Shown one piece after another: positions 15,713 to 24,067 of a stretch of DNA of 33,456 nucleotides; the stretch's first letter is position 1, and each line of letters starts with the position of its first letter. Source of the DNA: Pedosphaera sp. (GTDB lineage: Bacteria > Verrucomicrobiota > Verrucomicrobiia > Limisphaerales > SIBH01); assembly GCA_009695285.1 (NCBI GenBank), contig SIBH01000010.1, positions 1-33,456 of the forward strand, written 5' to 3'. Under the pieces are notes generated by a model. The model saw only the letters and a list, made by a program, of their open reading frames with translations, was not told the origin of the DNA and searched no databases. The position numbers and the translations under genes were made by a program.

Positions 15713-17416
15713 CTAAACCTTCTTCTCCAACACGAAATCCCCCAGCGCCAGCACATCGAGGCCGTTGTCGTGGAAGCAGCGGATGGCTTCGCGCGGATGG
15801 TTCACAATCGGCTCGCCCATGATGTTGAACGAAGTGTTCAGCAGCAGACCTTCGCCAGTGAGTTTCTCGAAGGCGCTGAGCAACTGCCAGAAGCGCGGCG
15901 CGAATTCGCGCTTCACCGTCTGCGGGCGCAACGTGGCGTCGGCGTGGACGACGGCGGGCACGCGGCTGCGCTTCGCCGGCTGGCAGGTGAACGACGTGAT
16001 CATGAAGAACTCGTCGCGCGCGTTCTCAAGGTATTCCTCCCTGCGCTCCCACATCAGCGACGGGCAGAACGGACGGAAGCCTTCGCGGAACTTCACGCGG
16101 GCATTGATGATGTCCTTGTTCTCCGGCTTGGCGGTGCTCATCAAAATTGAGCGCGCACCGAGCGCGCGCGGGCCGCTTTCCATCCGGCCCTGAAACCACG
16201 CGCAGATTTTTCCCTCGGCCAGTTTGCCAGCGACAAGTTCCGCCACGTTGTCCACGCGGCGATATTCCAACCGGCGCATCTTCAGAGCGTCCTCGATCTC
16301 CTGATTGGAATATTCCGGCCCCCAATACAAATCCTCGATGGGCTGGATCGGCGCGCTGGGATTCGCGGAGAAATAAACGTGCAACGCCGCGCCGGCGGCG
16401 AGGCCGGAGTCGCCGGGATTCGGATACGTGTGATGGCGCGCGATGCGGCCGGATTCCCAAAGGCGCTGGTTGAGCTTCACGTTCAACATCACGCCGCCGG
16501 CGGCGGAGAGGTTGCGCGTGCCTTCGCGTTCCAGCCACGGAAAGATGATTTGCTTCGCCTGTTCTTCGAGCACGCGCTGGCCTTCGGCGGCGATGTTTTC
16601 GCGCCCGTGCTTCGCGATCAGATCGCGGATCGCGTAGGACTCGTCGAAGTGCCACTGGATCGCGCCGGCTTCGTTCCAGTAACATTGGCGGCCAAAATCA
16701 TGCGGCGCGACGAGGTCGCCCTGCGCGTACTTCGGCGTGAATTTGTCCAGCACGCCCTGACATTTCGCGGGATCGCCGTACGGCGCGAGGCCCATCGTCT
16801 TGCCCTCACCATCGCCGTGCCACCAGCCGAGTCCCTCGGTGACGTTGCTGTAAAACCAGCCGAGCGAACCGGCGCCGGAAAACGATTGCAGCTTCGTGAT
16901 CTTTCCGTTCTCGCCCCGCCAGATCCCGACGGACACGCCGTCGCCGATGCCGTCAATCGTGACGATGAGTTGTTTCTCGCGCGCGGCGCTCGCGGGACTC
17001 GTGTAGTAGGCGGACGCCGCGTGGGCGAGGTGATGCTCGACGTGGACGATTTCCGTGCGCGGCGCGAGGGGAAAGTTTTTGACGTAAAGCGGCGGCTTGA
17101 CCTCGGGGCGGTTCAGGAATTCGCGCAGCAACTCGACGGCTTGTTTCTGTTTGCCGGGCCGTTCGCGCTTTGCGCCCTGGAGATCGAACAGAAAATTCAG
17201 ATCGGGCATCGCGCCGGCGGCGGGGATCGCCACGGCGTCAATGTCCGCCATCGTAAGGTTCTGCGACTGGAGGCAGTACTCGACGGCGCGGAGCGGCAGG
17301 CCGGAGTAATGTTTGATGCGCGTGAAGCGTTCCTCCGCGACGTCGGCGACGATGCGCCCATCCACGACGAGCGCGGCGCTGCTGTCGTGGCCGATGTGAA
17401 TCCCAAGAACTTTCAT
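15713..17416 (-). CDS. Carbamoyltransferase, NodU/CmcH family
   Basis: Uses carbamoyl phosphate and ATP, through a carbamoyl-adenylate intermediate, to carbamoylate a hydroxyl group on a sugar or small molecule. It is 567 aa, usual for the family. The N-terminal Kae1-like domain starts 'MKVLGIHIGHDSSAALV' and carries the metal-binding 'HVEHHLAHAASAYYTSP' (~residue 125). Further motifs are 'TIDGIGDGVS', 'LSAAGGVMLNVKLNQRLWE', and in the C-terminal YrdC-like domain 'MESGPRALGARSILM' and 'LLLNTSFNIMGEPIV'. It faces away from the FkbM/FkbH operon across a 376-bp gap and probably decorates the same glycan. ATG start; monocistronic as far as can be seen. Confidence 0.95.
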   Translation of the reverse strand: MKVLGIHIGHDSSAALVVDGRIVADVAEERFTRIKHYSGLPLRAVEYCLQSQNLTMADIDAVAIPAAGAMPDLNFLFDLQGAKRERPGKQKQAVELLREFLNRPEVKPPLYVKNFPLAPRTEIVHVEHHLAHAASAYYTSPASAAREKQLIVTIDGIGDGVSVGIWRGENGKITKLQSFSGAGSLGWFYSNVTEGLGWWHGDGEGKTMGLAPYGDPAKCQGVLDKFTPKYAQGDLVAPHDFGRQCYWNEAGAIQWHFDESYAIRDLIAKHGRENIAAEGQRVLEEQAKQIIFPWLEREGTRNLSAAGGVMLNVKLNQRLWESGRIARHHTYPNPGDSGLAAGAALHVYFSANPSAPIQPIEDLYWGPEYSNQEIEDALKMRRLEYRRVDNVAELVAGKLAEGKICAWFQGRMESGPRALGARSILMSTAKPENKDIINARVKFREGFRPFCPSLMWERREEYLENARDEFFMITSFTCQPAKRSRVPAVVHADATLRPQTVKREFAPRFWQLLSAFEKLTGEGLLLNTSFNIMGEPIVNHPREAIRCFHDNGLDVLALGDFVLEKKV

Positions 17417-17792
17417 GCGCTCGGAAGCCCGTTCGCCGGCAACGGGCCGCGGCGGGTTTCAGAAATGTGCGCGGATGTTAGGCGCGGGTTGGAGCGAGGG
17501 CAAGATTGTGTTCCGCACAACGGGTCCGCGATCAGTGTTCCCGGTAAGTTGGCCGTGCTCCGCCGTGAACGTCGGCTGTCTCCCGGCTGTTCCTAACGAG
17601 GCGCGGCCAACTTCAGGATTGACCACGCCATCGCACCGCAGCAAAATTTCTTAAAATGCTGAAGAATGAACACGGCCAGGTCCAACTCGGCCTGAAACGC
17701 CAGGCTTGTGAAAGGCCGGGAAATCCGCGAGCGAAGCGAACTCCGGCGCGCGATCCGGCATCCGGCAAGGATCACGGTTGGGAGAGTGGCTC
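17417..17792. other. Divergent intergenic region between carbamoyltransferase and FkbM operon
   Basis: About 375 bp with no credible gene. It should hold the divergent promoters of both transcription units. An inverted repeat, listed separately, occupies the centre. A TTGACC near 17619 has no well-spaced -10 partner, so I do not call a promoter. Confidence 0.6.
17546..17613. repeat. Inverted repeat AAGTTGGCCG ... CGGCCAACTT
   Basis: A perfect 10-bp inverted pair separated by 48 bp, with weaker similarity continuing inward for several bases. It resembles a dispersed REP/BIME-type palindrome, or it could be a two-site operator in this divergent promoter region. Confidence 0.55.
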
Positions 17793-18641
17793 GTGAAAAA
17801 TGCGAGCGAAGAACGGCTGTCGGCGCCGGAGGCCACTGAATTCGTTGCCGAAGTTTTTCGGGCCCCGAACGGCATGGATATTTTCCACCACGCGTTCGCG
17901 GAGACCAAATACGTTTACCAGGAGATTTTTGAAGATCGCGTTTACCTTCGACACGGGATCAGCCTGACCGGCGGCGAAGTGGTGTTCGATATTGGCGCGA
18001 ACATCGGCCTGTTCACGCTGTTCGTGAAGGAGAATTTCGCGGGAGTAAAAGTTCATGCCTTTGAGCCGAGTCCGGCGATCTTCCGCGTCCTGAAAGCGAA
18101 CGTGGCCCGGTACGATGACGGCGTCTCGATCTACGCTTGTGGCCTGGCGGACAAGCGTGGCGAGGCGACGTTCACATTTTACCCGCACTATTCCATCATG
18201 AGCGGCTTTCACGCTGGAGGTGACCAGGACAAGGAAACCTTGCGCGCCGGGATCCGAAGCCGCTTGTTGGAGCAGGACACGGATCCGGCGGACATCCAGG
18301 ATCGTTCCCTAGACCGGATGGTGAATGTCGCGCTGGGAGAGCAGCAGCAACATGTGTGTCAATTGCGAACGATCTCGGAGATCATTGATGAAGCGGGAAT
18401 CCAAACGCTTGGCCTGCTTAAAATTGATGCCGAGGGGAGCGAACTGGATATCCTCGCCGGGATCCGGGACGAGCATTGGGGACGGGTCCGGCAGATCGTC
18501 ATGGAGATTCACGATCCGACCGGAACGGCCTGTCCCCGGGCCCGGAGCCTGCTCGAAGGCCGGGGTTACACCTGCGTCTTTGAACAGGAGAACCGCCTGG
18601 CGGGTTCGGGGATCGTCAACTGCTACGCACGGCAGGCTTAG
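17793..18641 (+). CDS. FkbM family methyltransferase
   Basis: An O-methyltransferase of the FkbM class, about 282 aa, probably methylating a sugar or carrier-bound group. It has motif I 'VVFDIGANIGLFTLFVKE', 'VHAFEPSPAIFRVLKANV' and the family hallmark 'LLKIDAEGSELDILAGI'. The C-terminus ends soon after 'GYTCVFEQENRL'. The GTG at 17793 is preferred because GGAGAG sits 6 bp upstream; the track uses a TTG five codons earlier. It is the first gene of a plus-strand module: an acyltransferase follows after 13 bp, then FkbH and an acyl carrier protein. TAG stop. Confidence 0.92.
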   Translation: MKNASEERLSAPEATEFVAEVFRAPNGMDIFHHAFAETKYVYQEIFEDRVYLRHGISLTGGEVVFDIGANIGLFTLFVKENFAGVKVHAFEPSPAIFRVLKANVARYDDGVSIYACGLADKRGEATFTFYPHYSIMSGFHAGGDQDKETLRAGIRSRLLEQDTDPADIQDRSLDRMVNVALGEQQQHVCQLRTISEIIDEAGIQTLGLLKIDAEGSELDILAGIRDEHWGRVRQIVMEIHDPTGTACPRARSLLEGRGYTCVFEQENRLAGSGIVNCYARQA

Positions 18642-18654
18642 CCTGCCGGGGCGG

Positions 18655-19218
18655 ATGAATCACAAGCCGCGCGCCGAAAATTTTTTAGCCGAAGCATCGC
18701 CGATGAAAAGAACACCCGTTCACCCGATCAATCCGTACATCCGGAATGGATTTGTCACCGATTTTTATTTGAATCTTGTGCGCACGGGTCGCTTCCGCCG
18801 GCTTTGCAGAATTCTGGAACACGCTTTGCACACCCAGATCAGAGGCAGCCTGCCCGAGCGACTGCACATTCCCCATCCGTTTGGGATCCTGACGGGAATC
18901 AGCACCAAGATCGGGGAAGACGTCACGCTGATGCACTTTTGCAGTCTCGGCCCTAAGGACCCCTGGTATCAGGGAGAAATGAAGGAGCAAATGCACCCCA
19001 TCCTGGAGGAAGGGGTTTATGTCTCCATGGGGGCGATGGTGCTGGGGCCGGTGACGATCGGGGCGTGGAGTGTGATCGGCGCGAACGCCGTGGTCACCGA
19101 AGACATCCCTCCCTTCTCGACGGTGTTTGGACATAATCGGATTCTGCGCTCGACCGAGGGCGGGCCTCCCCCTGTGAAAAAGTATTTGGATTCGCGAGCC
19201 AAAGGAATTTCAACATGA
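18655..19218 (+). CDS. Hexapeptide-repeat acyltransferase (CysE/LacA-like)
   Basis: A left-handed beta-helix acyltransferase of about 187 aa, resembling serine O-acetyltransferases and sugar acetyltransferases. Hexapeptide turns are visible in 'ILTGISTKIGEDVTLMHFC' and 'GAMVLGPVTIGAWSVIGAN', followed by the usual 'AVVTEDIPPFSTVFGHN'. An ATG at 18655 or 18703 may be the start; neither has a strong ribosome binding site. The longer track ORF overlaps the FkbM gene in another frame. In this operon the acyl donor may be acyl-CoA or the neighbouring acyl carrier protein (inference). Its stop overlaps an ATG as ATGA. Confidence 0.85.
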   Translation: MNHKPRAENFLAEASPMKRTPVHPINPYIRNGFVTDFYLNLVRTGRFRRLCRILEHALHTQIRGSLPERLHIPHPFGILTGISTKIGEDVTLMHFCSLGPKDPWYQGEMKEQMHPILEEGVYVSMGAMVLGPVTIGAWSVIGANAVVTEDIPPFSTVFGHNRILRSTEGGPPPVKKYLDSRAKGIST

Positions 19219-19262
19219 GCTCACCCGTGCCGGGCGGCCACGTCGGTTTTATCAACTGCTAG
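19215..19262 (+). other. 15-codon in-frame leader ORF ahead of the FkbH gene
   Basis: An ATG overlapping the acyltransferase stop (ATGA) has AAGGA 8 bp upstream. It reads 15 codons ('MSSPVPGGHVGFINC') and ends in TAG. It is in the same frame as the FkbH ORF and ends 12 bp before its ATG. Either this is a short coupling leader, or the real FkbH N-terminus begins here and is interrupted by an amber codon. Confidence 0.5.
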
Positions 19263-19274
19263 ATCAAGATTCAC

Positions 19275-20960
19275 ATGGGAGCCGAGTTGACCATCCAGTT
19301 TGTCCGCAACTACACCGCCGAACCCCTCGGCGACGCGGTGCAGGAAGCCGCGCAACCAATCGGGTTGGCGGTCAAAACCCAATTCGGCGCCTTCGACAAC
19401 CTGGGCGCGGAGATTGCCGCGCTCTCGTCCGCCCCGGAGCCGCCGGCCATCGTTGTGGTTACGATTGACCTGGATTATTTTTCGGGCGGCCTTTTTTCTC
19501 CCAAGTGGCAGCTTGCTCAAGTCATGGATGACTTCAACTCGCTGCTGGCCGCGATCGAAGCAATCCCGCCGAAGTCATTTGTCCTCATCTCGACTTTCAT
19601 TCCGGCTTTCCGAACGTCCATGCCGCTGGCGCCGGGCCACCCGGTGCTCGGCCGGGATTCCGCCGCTTTCGAATTGAACCGCACTTTGCGCGACTTCATC
19701 GCCCGGCGACCGAATCGGTGCGGACTGCTCGATTTTGAACGGATCGCCGCCCGGTTGGGGGAAGCCGCCACGCTGGACCGACGATTTGGTTTGATGATGA
19801 AGGCGCCCTTCCGACCGGAGTTCATCGCCGCGGCAGCTGGGGAAATCATTCGCCATCTACGGTGCCGGTATTTGCCGCCCAAAAAAGTTTTGGTCCTGGA
19901 TTGCGACAACACGCTTTGGGGCGGCATTGTCGGCGAAGTCGGCCCGGAGGGAATTCAATTGGACCCGTACGAATATCCCGGCATCGCCTACTATCGCTTT
20001 CAATCGGAAGTCCTCGCCATTGCCGAGCGCGGCGTGCTGATTTGTCTTTGCAGCAAAAATGACGAGCCAGCCGTCTGGCAGGTCCTCGACCAACATCCCC
20101 ATTGCCTGCTCCGCCGCGACCGGATCGCCGGTCATCGCATCAACTGGGTGGACAAGGCGACCAATCTCAAAGAACTCGCCCTGGAACTGAATCTCTCGCT
20201 CGACTCGATGGTGTTTGTGGACGACAGCCCGGCGGAGTGCGAGTTGATCCGCTCGCAATTTCCCGAAGTCACCGTGCTGCAAGTGCCGGCGAAGATTTAC
20301 GAATTTCCCGGCCTGCTCGGCGCCAGCAACTTGTTCGACCGGTTGTCGGTCAGCCAGGAAGACAAGGACCGGGTCCAATATTATCAAGCCGAGACCGACC
20401 GCCGCGAACTCCAGACCCGACATGTGGACGCGGAAGGTTTTCTCCGGGACCTGAAAATGAAAGCCGTGGTCCATCCGGTGCAGAGCGCCGATGTCCCCCG
20501 CGCCTCCCAACTCTGCCAGCGAACGAATCAGTTCAATCTCACAACGAAACGCTACACGGAATCGGACCTCACCGTGTTCCTAAGCGATCCCGACGTGCGA
20601 ATGTTTCTGCTTCAAGCGGAAGACCGGTTCGGTTCCATCGGCCATTCCGGGTTGATCATCTTCCGGCGGCTCGGCGGCGTGGTGGAAGTGGACACCTTCC
20701 TGATGAGTTGTCGCCTCATCGGCCGGCAATTGGACCGGGCGCTCTTTTGCCAGAGCCTCCGGTTGGTCGCGCAGGCGTGGACGACCGGGGAAATCCGCGC
20801 CCATTACCTCCCGACCCGGAAAAACGGAATTGTCGCGGGGTTGTGGAAAGAATATGGTTTCGCCCCAATTACGTCGGTCGAGGGCGAAAGTTATGCCTGC
20901 CCGGTTGGCGGGTTGAAGGTATCGTTCCCCGAAATCATTCAGTTGGAACCGCAGCTATGA
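19275..20960 (+). CDS. FkbH-like HAD-IIIC protein
   Basis: A 561-aa protein of the FkbH family. In characterised polyketide pathways these enzymes take 1,3-bisphosphoglycerate, remove a phosphate and load glyceryl onto an acyl carrier protein. The N-terminal ~190 residues look SGNH-like. The HAD core starts near residue 209 with 'VLVLDCDNTLWGG' (nucleophile Asp in DxDNT), then 'LICLCSKND' and 'SMVFVDDSPAECELI'. The C-terminal GNAT-like part has the family signature 'QLCQRTNQFNLTTKRY'. It overlaps the downstream acyl carrier protein gene by ATGA, matching the known FkbH-ACP pairing. The ATG at 19275 has no Shine-Dalgarno; see the leader ORF entry. Confidence 0.93.
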   Translation: MGAELTIQFVRNYTAEPLGDAVQEAAQPIGLAVKTQFGAFDNLGAEIAALSSAPEPPAIVVVTIDLDYFSGGLFSPKWQLAQVMDDFNSLLAAIEAIPPKSFVLISTFIPAFRTSMPLAPGHPVLGRDSAAFELNRTLRDFIARRPNRCGLLDFERIAARLGEAATLDRRFGLMMKAPFRPEFIAAAAGEIIRHLRCRYLPPKKVLVLDCDNTLWGGIVGEVGPEGIQLDPYEYPGIAYYRFQSEVLAIAERGVLICLCSKNDEPAVWQVLDQHPHCLLRRDRIAGHRINWVDKATNLKELALELNLSLDSMVFVDDSPAECELIRSQFPEVTVLQVPAKIYEFPGLLGASNLFDRLSVSQEDKDRVQYYQAETDRRELQTRHVDAEGFLRDLKMKAVVHPVQSADVPRASQLCQRTNQFNLTTKRYTESDLTVFLSDPDVRMFLLQAEDRFGSIGHSGLIIFRRLGGVVEVDTFLMSCRLIGRQLDRALFCQSLRLVAQAWTTGEIRAHYLPTRKNGIVAGLWKEYGFAPITSVEGESYACPVGGLKVSFPEIIQLEPQL

Positions 20961-21202
20961 CCAGAGAGGAAATCAAAACTCGGGCGCGCGCCGCGCTCGC
21001 GCGCGGGCTGAAAGTAGATCCGCAGTCCATCACCGACAACGCCTCGCAACTGGACCTCGGTGAATGGGACTCCGTCCGGCACATGAACGTGGTGCTCGCG
21101 TTGGAAAATGATTTTGGCATCGAATTCGCGGATGCCGAACTGCCGACCCTGACCTCACTCCCTCTCCTCGTGGCCGCGATTGAAAGGCATACGACGGCGT
21201 AG
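20957..21202 (+). CDS. Acyl carrier protein
   Basis: An 81-aa discrete carrier protein. The phosphopantetheine serine is in 'LGEWDSVRHMNVVLALE' (near residue 39), followed by 'DFGIEFADAELPTLTSL', typical of helix II-III in carriers paired with FkbH. It is too short to hold anything else. The start overlaps the FkbH stop as ATGA, indicating coupled translation. It should hold the glyceryl or other acyl group made by FkbH. No ketosynthase is present in the window, so transfer of the group to a glycan rather than to a polyketide is inferred. The track shows it only as the tail of a longer shadow ORF. Confidence 0.93.
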   Translation: MTREEIKTRARAALARGLKVDPQSITDNASQLDLGEWDSVRHMNVVLALENDFGIEFADAELPTLTSLPLLVAAIERHTTA

Positions 21203-21367
21203 CGGTTGCGGCTCGCGACTGGGCTGAGGTAATGGAGGAAACGGCTGGATTTTCGGCGCACGACGAAACTATGCTGCCGGCGTGACGCGCCGCCAGCCCA
21301 AGAATTTTCGGATTCAAAATTTGTTGCCCGCGCGTTGCCCGGTCACTCCGCGCGCGAACCCGTGGCG

Positions 21368-22381
21368 ATGAGAGTTCTCTTCAACAACCACACCCCGTTC
21401 AGTCTGGCGCACGGCGGCGCGCAGATTCAAACCGAGTGCACCATGCAAGCCCTGTCGCAAATCGGTGTGCCGACCGATCATTTCCGATGGTGGGACGACC
21501 GGCAAAGCGGGGAGATTCTGCATCAAGTCGGCGTGATGCCGCTGCCGGTGATGCGCCGGGCCCGGGAGCGAGGCTGGCGCGTGGTTCAGACTCCGCTGCT
21601 CACGGAAACCTGCAACCGGTCGGACCGGGAATTGTTCGTCCGCCGGTTGGGTGTGAGCGCGCTGCTCGCCGTGCCCGGGTTGCGCCAACTTCACGACCGG
21701 CTCCCGTGGCAGGCGTATCGGGAGTGCGATTTGACCATCGTCGGCCTGGAAGCCGAGCGGATGGTTCTCGAACGGGTGTACGGTGTCCCGCCCGAAAGGG
21801 TGGCAGTCGTGCCGCTGGGGTTGAGCGAAACTTTTCTGAACCCGGGGCCGCCCGTGCGCACCGAGCCGCACTTGATTTGCACCGGCACCATCGGGCCGCT
21901 GAAGAATTCCCTCGAACTGGCCCGGCTGGCGGTCGCGGCGCAGACCCCGATGCTTTTTGTCGGCAAACCTTTCGATTATGCCAGCGCCTATTGGAAGGAA
22001 TTTCACGCGTTGGTGGACGACCGTTTTGTGAAACATCAACCGCATGTCGGCAACGACGGCCTAGTGGACTGGCTGCGCCGGGCGCGCGGTTACGTGTTGA
22101 TGAGCCGGAACGAAAACTGGAGCCTCGCGGCGCACGAGGCGGCGGCGTGCGGTCTGCCGATGTTGCTGCCGGACCAGCGCTGGTCGCGCGAACGATTTGG
22201 CGATCAAGCGGCTTATTTCTCCAAGAAATTGGGCGACGCCTCCGTGACGGCGCTGCGGAAATTCTACGATCAATGCCCCAGCCTCGGCGCGCCGAAAGTC
22301 CGGCTGTTGAGCTGGCGGGAAGTGGCGGAACAACTGCGCGGACATTACGAACGGCTGCTGGCGGGCCGCGCCCGATCATGA
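21368..22381 (+). CDS. GT4-like glycosyltransferase
   Basis: About 337 aa, a two-domain GT-B fold. The N-terminal domain starts 'MRVLFNNHTPFSLAHGGAQ'. The linker 'GVPPERVAVVPLGLSE' leads into the donor-binding domain ('ICTGTIGPLKNSLELARL', 'SRNENWSLAAHEAAACGLP'), where the E..AA.G pattern fits GT family 4. The start is the ATG at 21368, 11 codons inside the track ORF, because the family N-terminus begins there. It follows the acyl carrier protein gene by 165 bp, which holds nothing recognisable. Its stop overlaps the next gene's start (ATGA). The nucleotide-sugar donor is unknown. Confidence 0.88.
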   Translation: MRVLFNNHTPFSLAHGGAQIQTECTMQALSQIGVPTDHFRWWDDRQSGEILHQVGVMPLPVMRRARERGWRVVQTPLLTETCNRSDRELFVRRLGVSALLAVPGLRQLHDRLPWQAYRECDLTIVGLEAERMVLERVYGVPPERVAVVPLGLSETFLNPGPPVRTEPHLICTGTIGPLKNSLELARLAVAAQTPMLFVGKPFDYASAYWKEFHALVDDRFVKHQPHVGNDGLVDWLRRARGYVLMSRNENWSLAAHEAAACGLPMLLPDQRWSRERFGDQAAYFSKKLGDASVTALRKFYDQCPSLGAPKVRLLSWREVAEQLRGHYERLLAGRARS

Positions 22382-22893
22382 AAGTGCTCCTGCATCAATT
22401 CGAACCGATGACGACCGGCGCAACGGAGCCGCAACGCCGCATCATTCAGTTGCGCGAGGCGCTGGTGGCCGCCGGCGTGGACGCCGAGTTTTTCCGCTGG
22501 TACGACGGCGCTCAAACGGGCGACGTACTGCATTTTTTCGGGCGCGTCCAGACCAGCCTCGTGCGCCTAGCGCACCAGAAAGGTATGCGGTTGGTTTTCA
22601 CGGATTCACTGGAGCGGCTGCGCCCATGTTCCTCGATCCAGCGGCGGCTCCGGCGCGCGGCGGTGCAAGTCGCGCAAAAAATCCTTCCCTACCAGATCGT
22701 CTCCTATCTCGATTGGCAAAGCTATCAACTCGCCGACGCCTGCGTGGTGGGCGCGCAGTGGGAGGCGGAATTCGTCCGGGATGTGTTTGCGGCTCCGTCC
22801 GAAAAAATCCACGTCGTGGCACCGGCAGGCGCGGCGGACGTCGCCGCAAAACTCAAAGCCCTCTACGATTCTTTGCCCAGGACCTCGCGGTAA
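22378..22893 (+). CDS. Internally deleted GT4-like glycosyltransferase
   Basis: A 171-aa protein. It corresponds to the N-terminal acceptor domain of the gene just upstream: 'FFRWYDGAQTGDVLHFFG' against 'HFRWWDDRQSGEILHQVG'. It runs to the domain linker ('APSEKIHVVAPAG') and then jumps directly to a C-terminal tail ('AADVAAKLKALYDSLP') like the upstream protein's last helix. About 165 residues, including the whole donor-binding domain, are missing, with the frame intact. Catalysis is therefore unlikely. Its 3' end overlaps the convergent glycosyltransferase gene by 31 bp. It was probably made by deletion in a tandem duplicate, though a stand-alone accessory role is possible. Confidence 0.75.
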   Translation: MKVLLHQFEPMTTGATEPQRRIIQLREALVAAGVDAEFFRWYDGAQTGDVLHFFGRVQTSLVRLAHQKGMRLVFTDSLERLRPCSSIQRRLRRAAVQVAQKILPYQIVSYLDWQSYQLADACVVGAQWEAEFVRDVFAAPSEKIHVVAPAGAADVAAKLKALYDSLPRTSR

Positions 22894-24011
22894 ATCTCGA
22901 GGTGTCGCGCGGCGATGACGCGGGGATGGAAGCGCGCCTGCGCCTGCTTTTTGGCTTCGGCTGCCATCTGCCACGCGGCGGCGGGATTCGTCAGCACGCG
23001 TTCGATGGCCGCGCTCATGCTGGCCGCGTCCAACGGATCGCAGAACCCGCCGGTCTGGCTGGCTTCAATCAAATCCGGCACGCCGCCGACGTTGGCGCCG
23101 ACGACCGGCAGGCCCGTGGCCATCGCTTCGAGGATCACCATCGGGCAGTTGTCTTCGAGCGAAGGCAGCGCCAGCAAACTTGCGCCGCTGAAATGTTGTT
23201 TGAGTTTCTCGCGGTCGGTGAAGCCGGCGTGCCGGCACCACGGGCGCTCGGCGACGAGGCCCAGGAATTCGTCTTCATACGCTCGACCAGGCGTGGCCTT
23301 GCCGAGAAACACGAGTTCAAATTTGTGTCTTTGCGCGAGCGGATCGAGCGCGCGGATGAAGGCGTTCTGGTTCTTGCGCACGCAGATGAGACCGACGCAC
23401 AGGATGCGCGGCGGTTGACCGGCGGGCGGGCAGATTTTGACCTCGAAGAAATTTTTATCCACGGCGTTGGGCACGACCCACGTGCGGGCGTTCAACGGCT
23501 TGATGAATTCCTCGGTGTAACGCGTGATGCAGACGACGCCTTGCGAACGCGGGACGGCATAACTCTCCAGCCAGGCCGAGAGTCGGGGAAAGGAAAACAG
23601 CGGCGCTTTCGTCACCTTCGCGATGAGCCGCATGTTCCCGTGGATGGTGAGGACATTCGGAAACCCGGAGCGGATCGCGCTGATGGCGCAGTCGCGCTCC
23701 GTTCCCTGACCGTGGACGATGGCGGGGCGGATTTCCCGGAGTTTCTTGCGGACCGCGCGCGCGCAACCCAGGAACGCCGTGCGCGTCCAGCCGTTTCTCG
23801 GCACGAGCAGTTCGTGAAACCAGACGTTGTCCGCCAGTTTTTCCGGCGTCTGCATCGGCTGCCTTGCACAAGAGACGACATGCACCTCCGCTTCCGGGAG
23901 CATGGCAAAACCCTGCACCAGCGCCTCCGGCGCGGTGCCGAAATACGGCGCCGCCGCCGCGTAGTCTTTCAACTGTTCACGGTTGTCCGTCGTCAGGATG
24001 GCGATTTTCAC
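22863..24011 (-). CDS. GT4 glycosyltransferase
   Basis: A 382-aa GT-B glycosyltransferase. It begins 'MKIAILTTDNREQLKDYAA' from a GTG start. It has an acceptor-domain 'IVHGQGTERDCAISAI' and a donor-domain 'RILCVGLICVRKNQNAFI', with the GT4 signature 'SLEDNCPMVILEAMATGLPVVG' (E..A..G) and 'VGGVPDLIE'. It is convergent with the deleted glycosyltransferase gene and overlaps its end. On its upstream side an inverted-repeat element separates it from a divergent glycosyltransferase. Likely adds a sugar to a lipid-linked glycan; donor unknown. Confidence 0.93.
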   Translation of the reverse strand: MKIAILTTDNREQLKDYAAAAPYFGTAPEALVQGFAMLPEAEVHVVSCARQPMQTPEKLADNVWFHELLVPRNGWTRTAFLGCARAVRKKLREIRPAIVHGQGTERDCAISAIRSGFPNVLTIHGNMRLIAKVTKAPLFSFPRLSAWLESYAVPRSQGVVCITRYTEEFIKPLNARTWVVPNAVDKNFFEVKICPPAGQPPRILCVGLICVRKNQNAFIRALDPLAQRHKFELVFLGKATPGRAYEDEFLGLVAERPWCRHAGFTDREKLKQHFSGASLLALPSLEDNCPMVILEAMATGLPVVGANVGGVPDLIEASQTGGFCDPLDAASMSAAIERVLTNPAAAWQMAAEAKKQAQARFHPRVIAARHLEIYREVLGKES

Positions 24012-24067
24012 GGCGGAAAGGTCTAGCGGGCCATCGCGGCGGATGAAAGCAGAATCGAGTCGGCGGC

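Noticed and set aside
17619-17657. Promoter TTGACC with TAAAAT
   Set aside because: The spacing is about 27 bp, well outside the usual 16-18 bp.
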